In this document: positions 39,839-52,454 of the stretch, one piece after another
How positions within the stretch are numbered: the stretch's first letter is position 1
How the letters are laid out: each line of letters begins with the position of its first letter
From: Amphirosellinia nigrospora
Taxonomy: Eukaryota; Ascomycota; Sordariomycetes; Xylariales; Xylariaceae
DNA: 64,000 nucleotides
Reading direction: 5' to 3'
Assembly: GCA_004123355.1 (NCBI GenBank)
Contig: SCHM01000004.1
Location: forward strand, 6,351,017 to 6,415,016
Made by a program: the position numbers and the translations under genes
Notes under the pieces: model-generated
What the model saw: the letters and a program-made list of their open reading frames with translations, nothing else
Told to the model about the DNA's origin: nothing
The model's database searches: none

Positions 39839-42271
39839 GATGATGAACAGAAGATATAAAAGACAGGTGGAATCTGAAAGGCCGAAAGAGATGAAGATGA
39901 TGTATGTGTTGGGTAAAAGCTGTCACTGGGGTCCTGGGAGTTCATGTGGTGATGGCATAGCCAGTATTATACTCAGTTGACTCAATCTAAGTACTGTTCG
40001 CGCAGGAAACCCGTAGACTCATTGTTGCATGAAACTTACTAAAACGCATCACCCGAGTTTGTGTACATAATATTGTCAAACACCACAGAAGTGAAGCAAT
40101 TATCCGGTGAGGGTATTATGGCTCTCTTTGTGAATTATTATTGGTGACTACTGGTATCTGAGTCGAGCACGGATGCAAACAGTGTAACTGCTACACATCG
40201 AGCCGCCATGGTAAACTGGTACTACGAGTTGGTCATCCGTAAGGATGTGAGTAGGACGGGAGAAATTAAAAAGAGCCTCACTTGGCACTATCGGCAAATA
40301 CCATCGTTCAAGTAACATCGTTCAAGTAAGGACATAAGCTTGAACTGCTGAAAACGGTAGAGCGGTGATGTCATTAACTTCCACAAACAGAATCGTACCG
40401 TGTATTGGGGGTTGCATATACAGGCAAAATATAGTACTTGTTGTCACGCAAAAGCTGTAAAATTCCTTGCGCCGTAGGCGAGTCTCCTTTGCCAGGCCAT
40501 ACAAACACGCACTTTGACTCGGAGAGACCGCGGGGGCGGCCCATAATCGTAGCACCATAGGATATAAGTTATGAATAACTAGCTAGAGTTGTATAGACCT
40601 GAATCCGGCATTGGCCAATACGCCATTGCATTGTACACAGATAAAATGCGGGAAATGAGCAAACTGTCCGGTTATATCAAAGAAGTTGCTGATTCACTTG
40701 AGGAGAGGCGATTTCCCTAATGTGCGGACCGTTGTGTGAGTTATAGATAGGGCACGCTATCACAGGTATTATGACGTGAGGATCGCAACATCCCTACTGA
40801 TACCTCGTGTTAGATACATAGCCCCAAGTCTCCTTGTCACTCAATCACATCGAAGCAGCAGTAGCGATTCACGAATGTGGCGGGAGTAATGCCGAAGCCG
40901 ATGTACGTGACACCGAATAAGAAAGGGGCGAAAAGTGGCACACATGACATGACGAGGAATTACTTGAGCCTTGTCAAACTAGACTCTCAGTTCACTATCA
41001 GAGTAGGTTGATAGCATGATCAAAAAGACAACGAATATAACACGCACTAAATAGCAGAAAATTTACGAGTCTCATTTAATGTGCCGTTGAGCTTACTGAT
41101 TGAAAAGATATTTAGGTAAATATAATAGGAATAAGTTCGTAGATAAATCAAACACCACTGTAGTTTTCGACCGGTTCATTTCCCGCCGTGCTTTACTTAC
41201 AAAATGGAGGCCCAGTGGCCTGCACCGCCATAATAAGTTAGTTCATACTTTGTGCCGAGTCTTCAATATGAACTAACGAAGCTACGTCGTGACCTACGAT
41301 CTCGCCGTGCATCGCCACCGTGGGAAAAGGGAGATTGTGAAAGTAGCAGAGTGGCTAAAGGATGAGGCGCTGTGCGACAGCTTATCAACTATTCCACATA
41401 ACCTACTAACTGATAGAGAAACCAGGTTGCCTTCGCCCCTTAGAAGACGTAAATCGATCCTCCAGAGCTTGTCCTATACAGTTCAAACGGCCGGCCAGTT
41501 TGTTGTGTGAACCACAGAGCGTAATCAACTGTTGAAGCTTTTCGCCCTGCTCCTTTGCAAACTTCAGTACTTTGACCTCGGCTAGTAGCTGAAGTCTGTC
41601 TAACGTTCCTCAACCCCGCAATATTGGCCACTCAAATTTCTCTCAGGTAAGTTCCAAGACTGTTGGACATTCTTGGAACCCCAGTAATCGACGAAGCTAT
41701 TGATCTACAGGATGACACGCTCTAACATTATTTGAAAGAATGTGGGGATAGACACCGGTCTCTTTATGATAATTAATTTAAAAACGTGATCTAGATTCGA
41801 CTATTTCTCACAGCCTACACGTCAATCGCAGGGCTAATTAACCCAATAGCATACTTATCAAAAAATAACGTAAGGGCTAACTGTCCGAGCTAATAAGCTA
41901 TTCTATTGTCCTATAAACTACAAACACGAGTTACACTATGTAAAAATAGCTGGTACACAGTTAGCAACAGTGTGGATAGTTTGACCGAGAATTGGGTGTA
42001 CGAAGTCAGGGGCAGTCAAAATATTGAGCTACATCTTAGCGTGCCAGGACATGGATCTAGACACATTATAGTCACATAGAGTGTAACAGTATAATGTTTG
42101 CATTGGAATTAACACTAGCGGTATGTGCGAAGGCAGAAACAAGCCTACTAGCACATTGATATATGTTGAGGTTATATTAGGTCACTCTCGCAGATTGTGA
42201 AGTAGCTCAAGTATATTTCCAGTTCACCCTCAAGCAACCTCTGCTGGGCTCTGTCTGAGTAAACCGTTATC
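39839..42271. other. 2.4-kb gene-poor stretch
   Basis: A purine-rich GAAGATGA-type stretch precedes the secreted-peptide gene. Frames at 40322-40558 and 41289-41510 have neither homology-like motifs nor splice support. No repeat or RNA gene is recognised. Confidence 0.45.
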
Positions 42272-43493
42272 ATGATCGAAAAAACACCAGGATCTCCGGC
42301 CGGGTGGCGTCGTGAGGTGACGGCAATCGGAATGCCCCAAAGCCTGTCTATCCATGACGCTTCCTCACATCTCTCGGGCTCCAAGTTCGACGACCGCCAG
42401 TATCTGCTCCTTCGGGCTCTCTGGAGGAACCGTGGCGAGCCTCAAGTACTATATCACCAATATGGAGAGAAATGGATAGAGAGAGAGTATCTTGACGAGT
42501 CTCGTAGGTTCCTGGCCTCCCCGCTAATGGAACCAGCTTGGTTGGCGTATCTTGCGTCTCTTTCGAAAACTCCAGATGAGATATATAGAGAGGGATTTCC
42601 TGGTCTTCAAACATTTTCTCTAGTTCGGCTTCACCAGATCCAAGCGTCGGATCCTGATTTCATATCTGAAATCGGAGTCTCCAAAATTGATTTCACCATC
42701 AATAGGCCCGCTCGCCCAGCCACACCCATGCTCTTCAACGACCGCTCTAAATTTGAGCCAGACACCCCTACGCCCACCAATAATCTCCCTCTTGTACTTG
42801 AGCAGTTGACTACTATGAATATAAGTGGCAACCAGACCGAGACAGAGCATCAATTGAAAGCGATAGAGGATGAGCAGATTGTTAACACGGCCCTCATCGA
42901 ATACCTCAACGCCCTGGTCATTCACTACCCGAAACTGAAAGCTGACTGGACGCTTCATCGCCGCGCCTTTGTCGCGTGGGATAAGAACGGCAAGAAGACT
43001 TACGAAGCGAGGGTAGATGGACTTCTGCGAAGGCGAGGAACCAAAGAGCCCTTGATCATTCTTGAAGTGAAGCCGTTTCAGCGTAGGCCAAAACTTAAGG
43101 AGATTAGGATGCAAGAAAGCGCCCAAATGGCGGCTTGGATCAACCGGTATCCGCCGGAGAGGTAGAACTAAATGACATGCGGGCCAATTCGACGACGAGC
43201 CGGTAAGCATTGTGATAACCCCTCCTACCGTCACCATACTGACAATTTACAGCCGGGTAATTATATCGCAGGATAGACACGAGGTCTTCATCACTTGTGC
43301 GAAGTTTGACGCGGACTATTGTGACTATATACGGCACCAGGGAGGCGGAGGCGGGTCGTCTTTCTTGGAGATGAATGAGTATGGCCCGTTCAACGTAGGC
43401 AATGAGAAGGAGATGAAATACTTGGGTGAGCTCGTGTTGGCGATTGCCCTACAAGCTTACGCTATGTCCCGGACCTTGAAGGATAAGGTGTAG
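42272..43493 (+). CDS. PD-(D/E)XK nuclease-like protein, one frameshift
   Basis: The first 297 codons carry a variable N-terminal region followed by YEARVDGLL, LIILEVKPF and MQESAQMAAWI. The Asp of RVDG and the E-V-K triad match the PD-(D/E)XK catalytic core in the form seen in fungal domain proteins of this kind. After TAG at 43163-43165 the frame expected from one lost base continues for 13 codons to a GTAAGC..ACAG intron in phase, ending at 43252, and then reads VIISQDRHEVFI and FLEMNEYGPFNV, family blocks near the C terminus, to TAG at 43491-43493. Predicted nucleic-acid-binding or cleaving role, by family only. The true start could lie further upstream; ATG at 42272 is the first in frame that I can support. 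Confidence 0.72.
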
Positions 43494-44803
43494 ACATCTG
43501 TTGTTGCATGGAGAAGAATTGTAGCCATCTCCGTTGGCTTATGTTTTCTAGGAACTTTAACTTGCTTGCGAAAAAAATAAATTCTATTACTAAATATGTT
43601 ACCTTATATGTTTAAAACGCTTAAACTATAATCCCAGCTACCTCTCTGCTGATCTCCCAGGCAATACGTTAAAAATCTCGACAGCAACCCACCACGTCAT
43701 TTTGGCCGTCAAATCGTGTGGTGGGTTTAGAACGGCGGCTTTGTACGTTGTATTTTCCTGACTCGAGATTCGCATCATCTTAGTCATTTTGATACTCCAT
43801 GGGTCACCAGAAAAACAAAAAACTAGTCACAAAGTTGTAGGGGTGAAGTGTTACAGACCAATAGAGGTGTTGCAACTAGAACTTTGGCAACCAGTCCATC
43901 GTACTACAAAAGTATAGACGGCGCTTATTAGATCTACAGAACTATGTTACTAACGTTGACAAATATGGCCATGTGCCATTCCAGGAGTAATTAGGACTTG
44001 GGAGTGGAGTAAAAGGGCCACGAACACAGATGCATATGCCCGTAATTAAAACATAACGCTCAAATAATACTATTATTCGGTATCTCGAAATATTTTAGAA
44101 AGGAAATAACTAGTACTTACTAAATACCTACCGAGGTAGTTAAAAACAAAAGTAATTATTATGGCAATAACTTATAAACTTCGTGTGATGATGCAATATA
44201 GGTACCTAGGCAGAAGGTTCGAGGGTCTGTACACACACTGCCAGTACTGCCACTGCGCACCGCCTAAGACTACTGCACTCCAGCTACACATCTCCTCAGT
44301 GGGGCAGCCATCACAGCTACAATTCCAGGCTGTGATTGTTCGGCCCGATATTCTTAATACTTGTAATTAATTGATATGTTTATTGTTTCATCTTGGGTCA
44401 GAGCTTACGGCCGAACCTAGTGTAATTTGTTGGGCTGTTGTGGCATTACCAACATCGGTAAAACACTGATATGATTGGTCCCGGCTGGCTGGGTAGTGCA
44501 ATGTTGCAATGTTTTGGTACACATTGTTACTGGGTCAACTCTATTGAAATTCAAACTCGCTACAACTGGAGTTAAACAGAACAAACACCGATGCTACAAT
44601 CATCACGTCTGGTCCCTTAGCCCTTCATCGTGACCGTTCCTGTCACATCTATCCGATTAGTAATTTCTCCCACGGCGTTTACATATTCTGGGCAGTCGTC
44701 AACATTATTCATGATTTTTTCTGGTATAAGGAGACAATACCTGCAGCCGATTTCTCAGCCAGATCAGAACCCATCCACACAACCCCAATCTACCATATTT
44801 ACC
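43494..44803. other. intergenic, no supported gene
   Basis: No coding signal. 44760-44803 is probably 5' UTR of the next gene; the open frame extends back to 44630 but looks non-coding in composition. Confidence 0.5.
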
Positions 44804-45741
44804 ATGTCCTCACATCATTCTTCCCGTCCTCGTTCATCCAAGGCTCAGTATGGCCCCGAACCTACTCAGCCAAGCTTTCGGTTTATAATGGGTGCAATGA
44901 CGTATGTACGAGAACAACTATGGTTAGCCAAGTCGCACCTCAATACGGACGACATGGCCACATTGAAAATCAAGTGCAGCGATCTTGATTTCGACCCCCC
45001 TCCCTATCCTCCAGATCCCAACGCCCTCCTCAGGTTGATGCCCATGCAAACTATGGAACAGCTTGCGAAGGATTATGACTTCTCGAGTGTTCCGGGGATA
45101 TATTCCCCAGTGGACAACAACTTCACCGAATCGGACTTCTTGGGTACTCTCCTCTCCAACTATATGGACTGTACCCAGTGTCCCGATGCCGAATGCCCTG
45201 ATCTACTTCTGGACGCGTTTGTCTGGAAGATGCGCGGATCGCAATCCCACGAAGCGCCAATTCTGGATAGTTTCCAATACAACCTTGGGGCATATTCCAA
45301 GTCCAGTATATGCTGCATGTTCGCGACGCTTCAAGCCCACATGTTACATATTTCCTGGCCCAAGAAGCTCCTCTCAAAGATGACCAACTATCGGTCGGTG
45401 AAGTGTGGACCATGCTAGCAGTGGCCGCTGTTTACTACTGTCGTCCAGGGTACAAGAATTTCAAGTACATCCCTGTGAGTCAAGTATCTTAACCCTTCCT
45501 CTCCAAAAGCAACTTGTCCGATCGCTAACAATGTAACTCGCAGGTGACCGCCATCTCCAGTTCGGGTAGAGATTTCCGCATTTTACAAGGCTATGCTGAT
45601 GGTGACAAGCGCGTCATCAACATTCGCAAGACTGGTATTGTGAATTTAGGAAACGACAAAGCCCCCGAAGATGAATACCGGGAACAAATCATGACTCTCA
45701 TGAGATGGTTCCTAGCACAACCATGTGGCAAGTTGGAATAA
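44804..45741 (+). CDS. conserved-looking protein of unknown function, one frameshift
   Basis: I chose ATG 44804 (context TTTACCATGTCC) over an in-frame ATG at 44630. The N-terminal frame includes FRFIMGAMTYVREQLWLAK, a proline-rich stretch and a CTQCPDAEC cysteine cluster. Somewhere in 45270-45330 the frame shifts as if one base were lost, and the new frame reads PLKDDQLSVGEVWTMLAVAA and YRPGY-like CRPGYKNFKYIP. A 69-nt GTGAGT..GCAG intron (45475-45543) then joins in phase 0 to VTAISSSGRDFRILQGYADG and a 65-codon end exon. Regular codon use and a correctly phased intron argue for a real gene. I do not recognise the family. Confidence 0.6.
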
Positions 45742-46768
45742 GGTGGTGAGAGTAGATTCAGGGGGCGTACTTGGCGAACAACGGGTATTGGGTTTCGTGT
45801 ACTCGAGGGGTAACCAACATGACTCATATGAGCGCTTAGCTTTTACTTGGTTATATCGTGTTGAGCTTTCCCTTTATATTTACCCAAGTGTAGCTATTGA
45901 ACAAGTGATGGTCTGAGTGGTCCCGTCAAAGGCTCAGCGCATATTAATTGATTAATGGTGTTTTACTGCTATGGGAGTCTACCTCTGTGTTATGTTGGCC
46001 AGAATATTGGCGGATTGTGCGGCACATCTTTTAAAGACGTGCACCATTCCGTCTCCAAGATTGCATATCGCAGAACGTGATATATATTTCAACTGAAGGA
46101 CTATTTTCAAGTAAGCTTTTATGACGCTCCAAATGAGCAGCATTTGCTGACCCCCCCTTATCCCTGTATAAAAAGATAGTAGAGGTCGAGTGTTCACTCT
46201 ATAATAAACCTCGCGCGCCAGTATCGATTTTAAGATAAATTTGAATGCTGTCGATATCAGTAGCGTTTTAAGGCTGCTTCTTAACACAAGCACTGTGCAA
46301 TATTACACGGTCGGTATGCGATATGCACGTACGCAACGTGCTACAGTGTGATCTTTAGGGGCAACAGTATTATCTAAACCTCTAGGCGTCGAGTCACCTA
46401 ATCTGTTTAAATGTTTACTATCAGACGTAGCATAGCCGTTCAATACCCGTCGACAACCCGTGATAACATCTAGAATCACGCCTACCATTAACCGGTGGAT
46501 ATCGGGCCTTCTATTGCACCTAGCCCGCGCGAAATGTCAGCGGCAATTTATGTCGGCTATACCGGGTTGGGGAGATTTTCACTTGGAGTTTATGTAATAC
46601 CCCTGGGAGCGCTTTAAAGCAAGCTCCACGCTCCCGAAGCGAATACAACTATTTCTAATCTTAATATAGATTTGAATCGTTTAAATATGGTAGGTAACCT
46701 GACCCCTCCATGACCTGCATGTGTGGGGTTGAGTATTGATGAACACCTAGTCTCACATCAAATCGCCT
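45742..46768. other. intergenic, no supported gene
   Basis: Open frames on the minus strand at 45979-46293 and 46303-46488 have ordinary composition but no recognised motif. Either could be a decayed transposon fragment; neither is supported. Confidence 0.4.
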
Positions 46769-48278
46769 GTGGCTCTCGACGTCATCATCGTCGGTGCTGG
46801 GCTCAGCGGCCTGGCGACGGCTATATCGAGCGCATTGTCTGGTCATAACGTGACTGTGTACGAGTCCGCAAAGGAACTACAGGAGGTATATTCGTTTGAG
46901 CTGATTCCCTTAGTGCTCTCAGATCTCCAGACTAATACGATAGCATCATAGTTCGGTGCGGGGTTGCAGATAACACCGAACGCGTCGCGTTTATTGCAAA
47001 GATGGGGTTTGCCAGACAGCCTATGGAAGACTGCCGCCGAGCCCACGTATCTTGCGGTTCGTCGCTATTCCGACGGGAAGCTATTGCTTTCGAGGAAGAT
47101 TTTGATAAGAAAATGCGTGCACGGTACGGTTCACCGTACATGGATGTGCATCGAGTGGACTTACATTTGGCCCTGGCCGATCGGGCCAAACAACTAGGCG
47201 TTAAAATACACTTGGGACAACGCGTGACAAAAATGGACTTTGAGGCACCTTTCATCGAAACGGAATCAGGCATTCAGGCCAAAGCCGACTTAATAGTCGG
47301 TGCGGACGGGATATGGTCAACATGCCGGAACCTTACCCTTGATATAAAGGATTTTCCTAGGCCTACCGGTGACCTCGCATATCGGATTGTCCTAACGGCC
47401 GACGAGATCGATGAGCCCGAGATGCGGGAGATGGTCCAGAAACCGTCGTGTAATTTCTGGATTGGTCCTAAATCTCATGTCGTGGCCTACTCCGTGCGCG
47501 GTGGTACGATGTACAACATTGTCCTGCTTGTTCCTGATGATTTGCCCGAAGATGTAAGGCGACAACCCGGATCTGTCGAAGAGATGAGGGCATTATTCGG
47601 GGAGTGGGATCCCATATTGAATCGGTTCTTGAAACTTGTAAAATCCGTTCATAAGTGGAAGTTGATGCATCGTGAGTTCAACACATCTCATTCCAACCTA
47701 GGTCTTCCCGTGGCTTACCGACTCTGTAGGTCGAGAACTTTCTTCATGGGTGAATTCTCAGTCTAACTGTGTGTTCGTGTAAGTCACAAGACAGTGCGCC
47801 GGGATTCAGCCCTATCATGTTAACTTGATAGAAGGGGAGATTCCTGTCATGCGATGCTCCCTTATCTGGCTCAAGGGGCCAACTCTGCTATTGAAGATGG
47901 AGCCGTCCTAGGTCTACTGCTTGGCTCAATTCATACTCGCGATCAAATACCAAAAGCGCTTAAGATGTATCAAGATTTGCGCAAGGCTCGCGGGGATGCG
48001 ATTGTGAAAGAAACTTTCAAACAGGTATGTCCTCCCAATCCAAGAGTATTGACGCAACTCTCTAGTAATCTAACGTTGTGCCTGTCTAGAGAGATGCATT
48101 CCACATGCAAAACGGCCCCGAACAGCAGGCTCGAGATGCTTTATTTCTCTCTCTTCTTGGTAAGGAGGCGGAAGAGCCATTCCCTAGTCGCTGGACTTGT
48201 CCTCGAGTCCAACCTTGGCTATTCGGATATGATGCGTACCAGGAAGTAGAGGAAGCTATTTCCAAAGATCCATTCTGA
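46769..48278 (+). CDS. FAD-dependent monooxygenase (salicylate hydroxylase-like), one frameshift
   Basis: Class A flavoprotein hydroxylase that would oxidise an aromatic or related substrate with NAD(P)H and O2. Marks in order: DVIIVGAGLSGLATA (FAD Rossmann GxGxxG), GAGLQITPNASRLLQRWGLP, HRVDLHLAL, IVGADGIWS (the DG motif), VGDSCHAMLPYLAQGANSA (the GD motif), and a C-terminal PFPSRWTCP block. Introns: 46886-46951, 47672-47729, 47779-47834 and 48025-48089, all GT..AG and in phase; stop TGA at 48276-48278. The frame shifts at about 47085, where ATTGCTTTC stands for an expected ATTGGCTTTC (one G lost). There is no ATG between the upstream stop (46748) and GTG 46769; an ATC at 46757 sits where the start would be expected. 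An SDR gene follows 523 bp downstream on the same strand. Confidence 0.83.
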
Positions 48279-48801
48279 GAAAAAGAACCGGCCACCACCT
48301 ATAAAATCCTCAGGCCGAGATCTCGCCGAGATGAAGATAATTTGTTGAAAACGAAGATCATTGCGGGTTATGAAACACTGTACCTTAGGCTACTAGTATT
48401 GTGTGGTGACTTATTCAGGTTTATCTTTACTTATTTCAGGTAAGGCTAGACTAAATGAAGAAAAGGTGGTCAGCCCACTTACCTATCTCGGTAATCCGGA
48501 GTCTGGAGCCGAAGTGATGCGGGGAAACCTGGCAACGATTATACTGTACTCCAAATCACTTGCCCCTCAGTACTATTTGGAGGGGCTATCTACCCCACCA
48601 TGAACATCATAATTTCTGCCATGACGGTCCTTAATTCCATGTCGCAGATTGTTAATACACCATGTCCGCAGTCAAAATACTTTTCTCTCATAGATAGAAT
48701 AGATATCCTCCTACGTTTTCTGAACGAGTTAAATTTGACACTCTACGAGATAGTTTTGCTTTCGACCTCGTTTTAGACGCCTTATACTTGTATAACCAAA
48801 C
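48279..48801. other. intergenic between monooxygenase and SDR genes
   Basis: Likely terminator of the monooxygenase and promoter of the SDR. One short open frame (48403-48603) lacks any support. Confidence 0.5.
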
Positions 48802-49822
48802 ATGCCTCTTTATAAACCCGCAAATGCTGCAGCCCCTGTCTTGTCACAGTTCTCGTTAAAAGGCAAGATTGCAGCGGTTACAGGCGGCGCCCGAGGTATC
48901 GGCGTTGAGATAGTGCGAGGACTTGCAGAAGCCGGCGCTGACGTTGCTCTTCTTTACACATCGAGCAAAGACGCTCACGAAACCGCGGCAAAGATCGCAG
49001 AAGAGACGGGGTCCCGAGTTCAGGCGTTTCAGTGTGATGTGGCGAGCAGAGAAAACACGGCTGCGGTCATTAATCAGATTGTGAAGGAGTTTGGAAACGG
49101 GCGACTGGACGTTGTTGTAGCAAACGCCGGCGTTTGCGCTAACATCCCAAGTAAGATATCCTAGAAACTCTGTTGACGACTTGCCATACCATGCTTTAGG
49201 CCCAACACTCTCGTCTGAAGACCGATCTTTAACTTACGATATTATAGGTCTTGAATACACCGAGGAGACTTGGCGTCAAAATAATGCTGTAAATCTAGAC
49301 GGTGTAATGTGGACGGCGCAGGCTGCCGGAAAGATATTTAAGCTGCAAGGCAAGGGCAACTTGATCATCACATCCTCTGTCAGCGCTACACTAGTCAATG
49401 TCCCACAAACTCAGGCCGCCTATAACGCATCTAAAGCAGCTGCCGTACACCTAGGGAGGAGTCTTGCGGTGGAGTGGGCGGACTTTGCAAGAGTTAACTG
49501 TATATCGCCGGGTTTCATCATGACTGAAAGTAAGATAATTGATCGATACGCAAGTTACGAGAGAGGTGGACAATGACTGACTAGATCGTAGTGATTACAG
49601 TTCAACCACCTGAACGAATGGAAAAGTGGCTATCGATGATACCCGGCCGGCGCATCGCTGATGCTGCTGAACTCAAAGGTGTACGTATGATCCGACCCAT
49701 TCACATCAATAGGGTGGAGTCTAATCCGACACGTACAGGCTTATGTGTTCCTTGCTAGCGATGCGTGTTGCTACATGACTGGGGCAGATATCATTATTGA
49801 TGGAGGCTATACATTAACATAA
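48802..49822 (+). CDS. short-chain dehydrogenase/reductase, intact, four exons
   Basis: NAD(P)H-dependent oxidoreductase of the classical SDR type, cytosolic. Exons 48802-49150, 49248-49529, 49592-49680 and 49739-49822, with three GT..AG introns (97, 62 and 58 nt) all in phase, give 267 aa ending GGYTLT. TGGARGIG at residues 27-34 binds the cofactor; NAG is at 108-110; the catalytic set is Asn132, Ser162, Tyr175 and Lys179 (YNASK). The N-terminal VLSQFSLKGK lead and overall length resemble fungal sorbose/xylulose-type reductases, but the substrate cannot be told. It is the only large gene in the window with no frameshift besides the coiled-coil gene at 53658. Its position behind a flavin monooxygenase suggests the two act in one catabolic or biosynthetic step series. 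Confidence 0.88.
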
Positions 49823-50179
49823 AGGTTCACCTCATGCCTAATCCCCTATTTTTACGATCTTATGCGCAAGAACGGAAACAGCTTTGTTATGGTCACAACG
49901 ACAGCCGAACAGAGGACATTGAATATTCGTATCGTCATCTTTATGATCGTAGATTAATTATTAGTGTATAAACTCTCTGCAGTCATCTAAATGTAATGCT
50001 AAGCTGCTGAAAAACGTGACGTAACATGACGAAGGAACTTTGAGCGAAAATAAATAGGTGCATCTACATGGTCGAGTCATGCTACTCTAAAAAACTAAGT
50101 CAGAAACTTAGCAGAAGAATAAATCATAATTCCTCGAGCGTATGTCCCAACCTTGTTTTAAAGCCTTATGCCTCCTATC
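49823..50179. other. intergenic between convergent genes
   Basis: 3' flanks of the SDR gene (plus) and the Hsp70-like gene (minus). Nothing else is seen. Confidence 0.5.
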
Positions 50180-52454
50180 TTAGCCCGTCTTAACGATGAG
50201 TGAATTAGATGCGACTTCTTCACCCTCCTCTGCAATGACCTTGATACTCAAAGTAGCACCAGATACTTGCATTTCAATCATATGATGCCAAGCCCGGAAA
50301 ACCCTTCCGCTCATTGTTTCCGTATCATAATCCTGAACCGGCCTGGGTGTTTTAAATTTGATGATTGAATGATGATGTACTGTATTGTCGAGCCGAGGAG
50401 CGGGATGAGATTCCGTGCTGGTATATATGTCCAATGAAGAGTCTTTTACTCCTCTCTCTTCAAGAGTAAAAACATAATAATACGAATATTGTGTGGTTCA
50501 ACTGCCGAAATATCTTGCCCCTGGTATCTCAAGTTTTAGCCTACGCCAAGCTACGGGAAATTTTTGACATACCCTTTGGATGGCCCATTCCATCTGGTTT
50601 TCTGCTTCCCACACTCCGCGTACCTTATCCCAAGCCTTATCACGGACATCGTGGCGAGTTGGGTCGAATTCCGCCTGGAAGCGCCAGCCGTAGCTCATAC
50701 GAGCAACTCGGGCATGCACTTGTACGACCTGTTCAGTCAATCCATGTCCCATCGCACCACAAAGAGCCGCGCCACGGCAAATTGAAGACCACCTGTAATT
50801 AAGATGTTAATATCTTCTAGATTTCTTTTGTAAGATGCACTTACGGCTTTTCTCCTCGGGCCTGAAGGATATCGGCTTTATCTCTAAACCGAGTTTTCAA
50901 AGATCTGAATAGAAAAGGGCATCGCCCGAAACCTCCCACGAGGATAACAAACTAAAAATTGGCATTGTTAATAAATTACCAGGAGACAAGCACAAAACGG
51001 TAAGTCGGGAGACTTAACACAATGATCTTACTTTAGGGGCCTTTTGTATACGGGATTCTATATTATCGAGCTGTTTCTGTAGCATGCCGTACATTTGCGA
51101 AAGGACTTGCCCAAAAACCTCACGGATCTCAGCTCTGGGATGTTATGTCAATATCCCGAATACAAGCAATCACGTCTTGTAATAGAAAATATAACGACAG
51201 AAAACTTACGCATCCACAATAAGCTGTCCACGCTTGTTTTTCTTCGGTAGGTCGATATAATACTTTTCTTGACTGCCATCGAAATCCTTCTTAATACCGT
51301 GCTCCCACTGTTTATGATTAGAAATATGATTCATCGTAATAATGAAAGCAATATGCACAACCTACCTCGTTGTTCATCATCTTTTTAATCGCTGGAGCTT
51401 CCATGTGTCTCCAAGATGTGCGACCGACTCTCCGTTCAATAAGCGCTTCGAAGGCAGTATCCACAAATGTCGCTCCGCATAAACCACCTAAAGGGGTTGC
51501 TTATTAGCCGAGAAATAAGCTTAACATGTATTATTTTAAGACTTACCATCCCCCTCGACACATTCAGACACAACCATAGGCTCCAGCTTTTCTACCTTGT
51601 AACTAATAATGTCACTGTGAAATAAATATGTTTAGCATAGAATTCGTCTTCCTAATCATTTTGTCGCATCAACTTACACCGTTCCACCACCGGCGTCCAT
51701 GACTACGAATGAATCGCCAATTGCTAAGTCATCCCGGTTGTCGAGGTCAGGAAGGGTCGCAAGGGCTGCGGCTTCTGGCTCGGAAATGAACTCCAGAGTC
51801 GTATTACCCGCTGTCCGATCTTCAAGAATACCGGCGTGCTCAGCCGCTTGTTGCATTCGATCTCGTGCGTAGTCTTTCCAGATAGCGGGGACGGAAAGAA
51901 CAACATGATACCGTGTTCCGTTAATCAGGCTGGCGCCTTTCTCGTCCTTGATTTCCGAGATAACATGTCCCAGAGAACTTTAAGATAGTCACCAACCAGC
52001 TCAACGGCTGTCTTTTCAAGCTTCTCCATCATATCACGAGCTGCTTGTATGTGAGAGCAATGTTGCAGATCTGTAGGTAGGTCATCCTTCTCAAGTAATA
52101 ATAGCTTGAACCATTGAATGGGCTGGACATCCGTCGGAATGTTGTAGCCCCATTTGGTCTCTCCAGTCTCTTCATCGTAATAAATTCTAGATGGTACCTT
52201 GTTGCGGTCGTTGTTCTGGACAACGCGGAGAGCCAATGTGTCACAACTTCTGGCTCTCTAGCAGGCATCTTCTCCTTGAAGAAAAGCCATGCCACGCCAG
52301 TGTAGCTGCTAACGGGTCAGATACGTAGGGGTATGACGTGCTTTACTTTGATTACTGCGGGCGAACAAAATCGGGAATAGGGACGCCACTTACGTAGTAC
52401 CAAAGTCAATACCAATCACCAATGTGCTCTTACCCCGCGTAGTGTCGAAGCCAT
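50180..52454 (-). CDS. Hsp70-like ATPase-domain protein, disrupted frame
   Basis: Member of the fungal Hsp70-like family (actin/Hsp70 ATPase fold). Marks: LVIGIDFGTTYTGVAW (phosphate-1 loop), FISEPEAAALATL, VMDAGGGTVDIISY (phosphate-2), GGLCGATFVDTAF, ILVGGFGRCPFL (adenosine motif), then GHGLTEQVV. Introns run from 52393-52306, 51677-51615, 51546-51489, 51365-51308, 51209-51135, 51031-50952 and 50844 to about 50793, each in phase. Breaks: one base lost near 52235 and again near 51966, and an in-frame TGA at 50500-50498 before YSYYYVFTLEERG and the C-terminal beta-rich part (50434-50180). The start is uncertain: ATG 52454 needs one more base in the next G run to reach the KSTLVIG frame. These proteins lack the canonical Hsp70 substrate-binding end; their role is unknown, though many sit in accessory gene regions. 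Confidence 0.8.

Noticed and set aside
43163-43181. Very short intron to explain the PD-(D/E)XK frame change
   Set aside because: The only fitting GT..AG pair would be about 19 nt, too short to splice; a one-base deletion is simpler.
42620-43237. 205-codon minus-strand frame
   Set aside because: Shadow of the PD-(D/E)XK gene on the plus strand, whose conserved motifs settle the strand.
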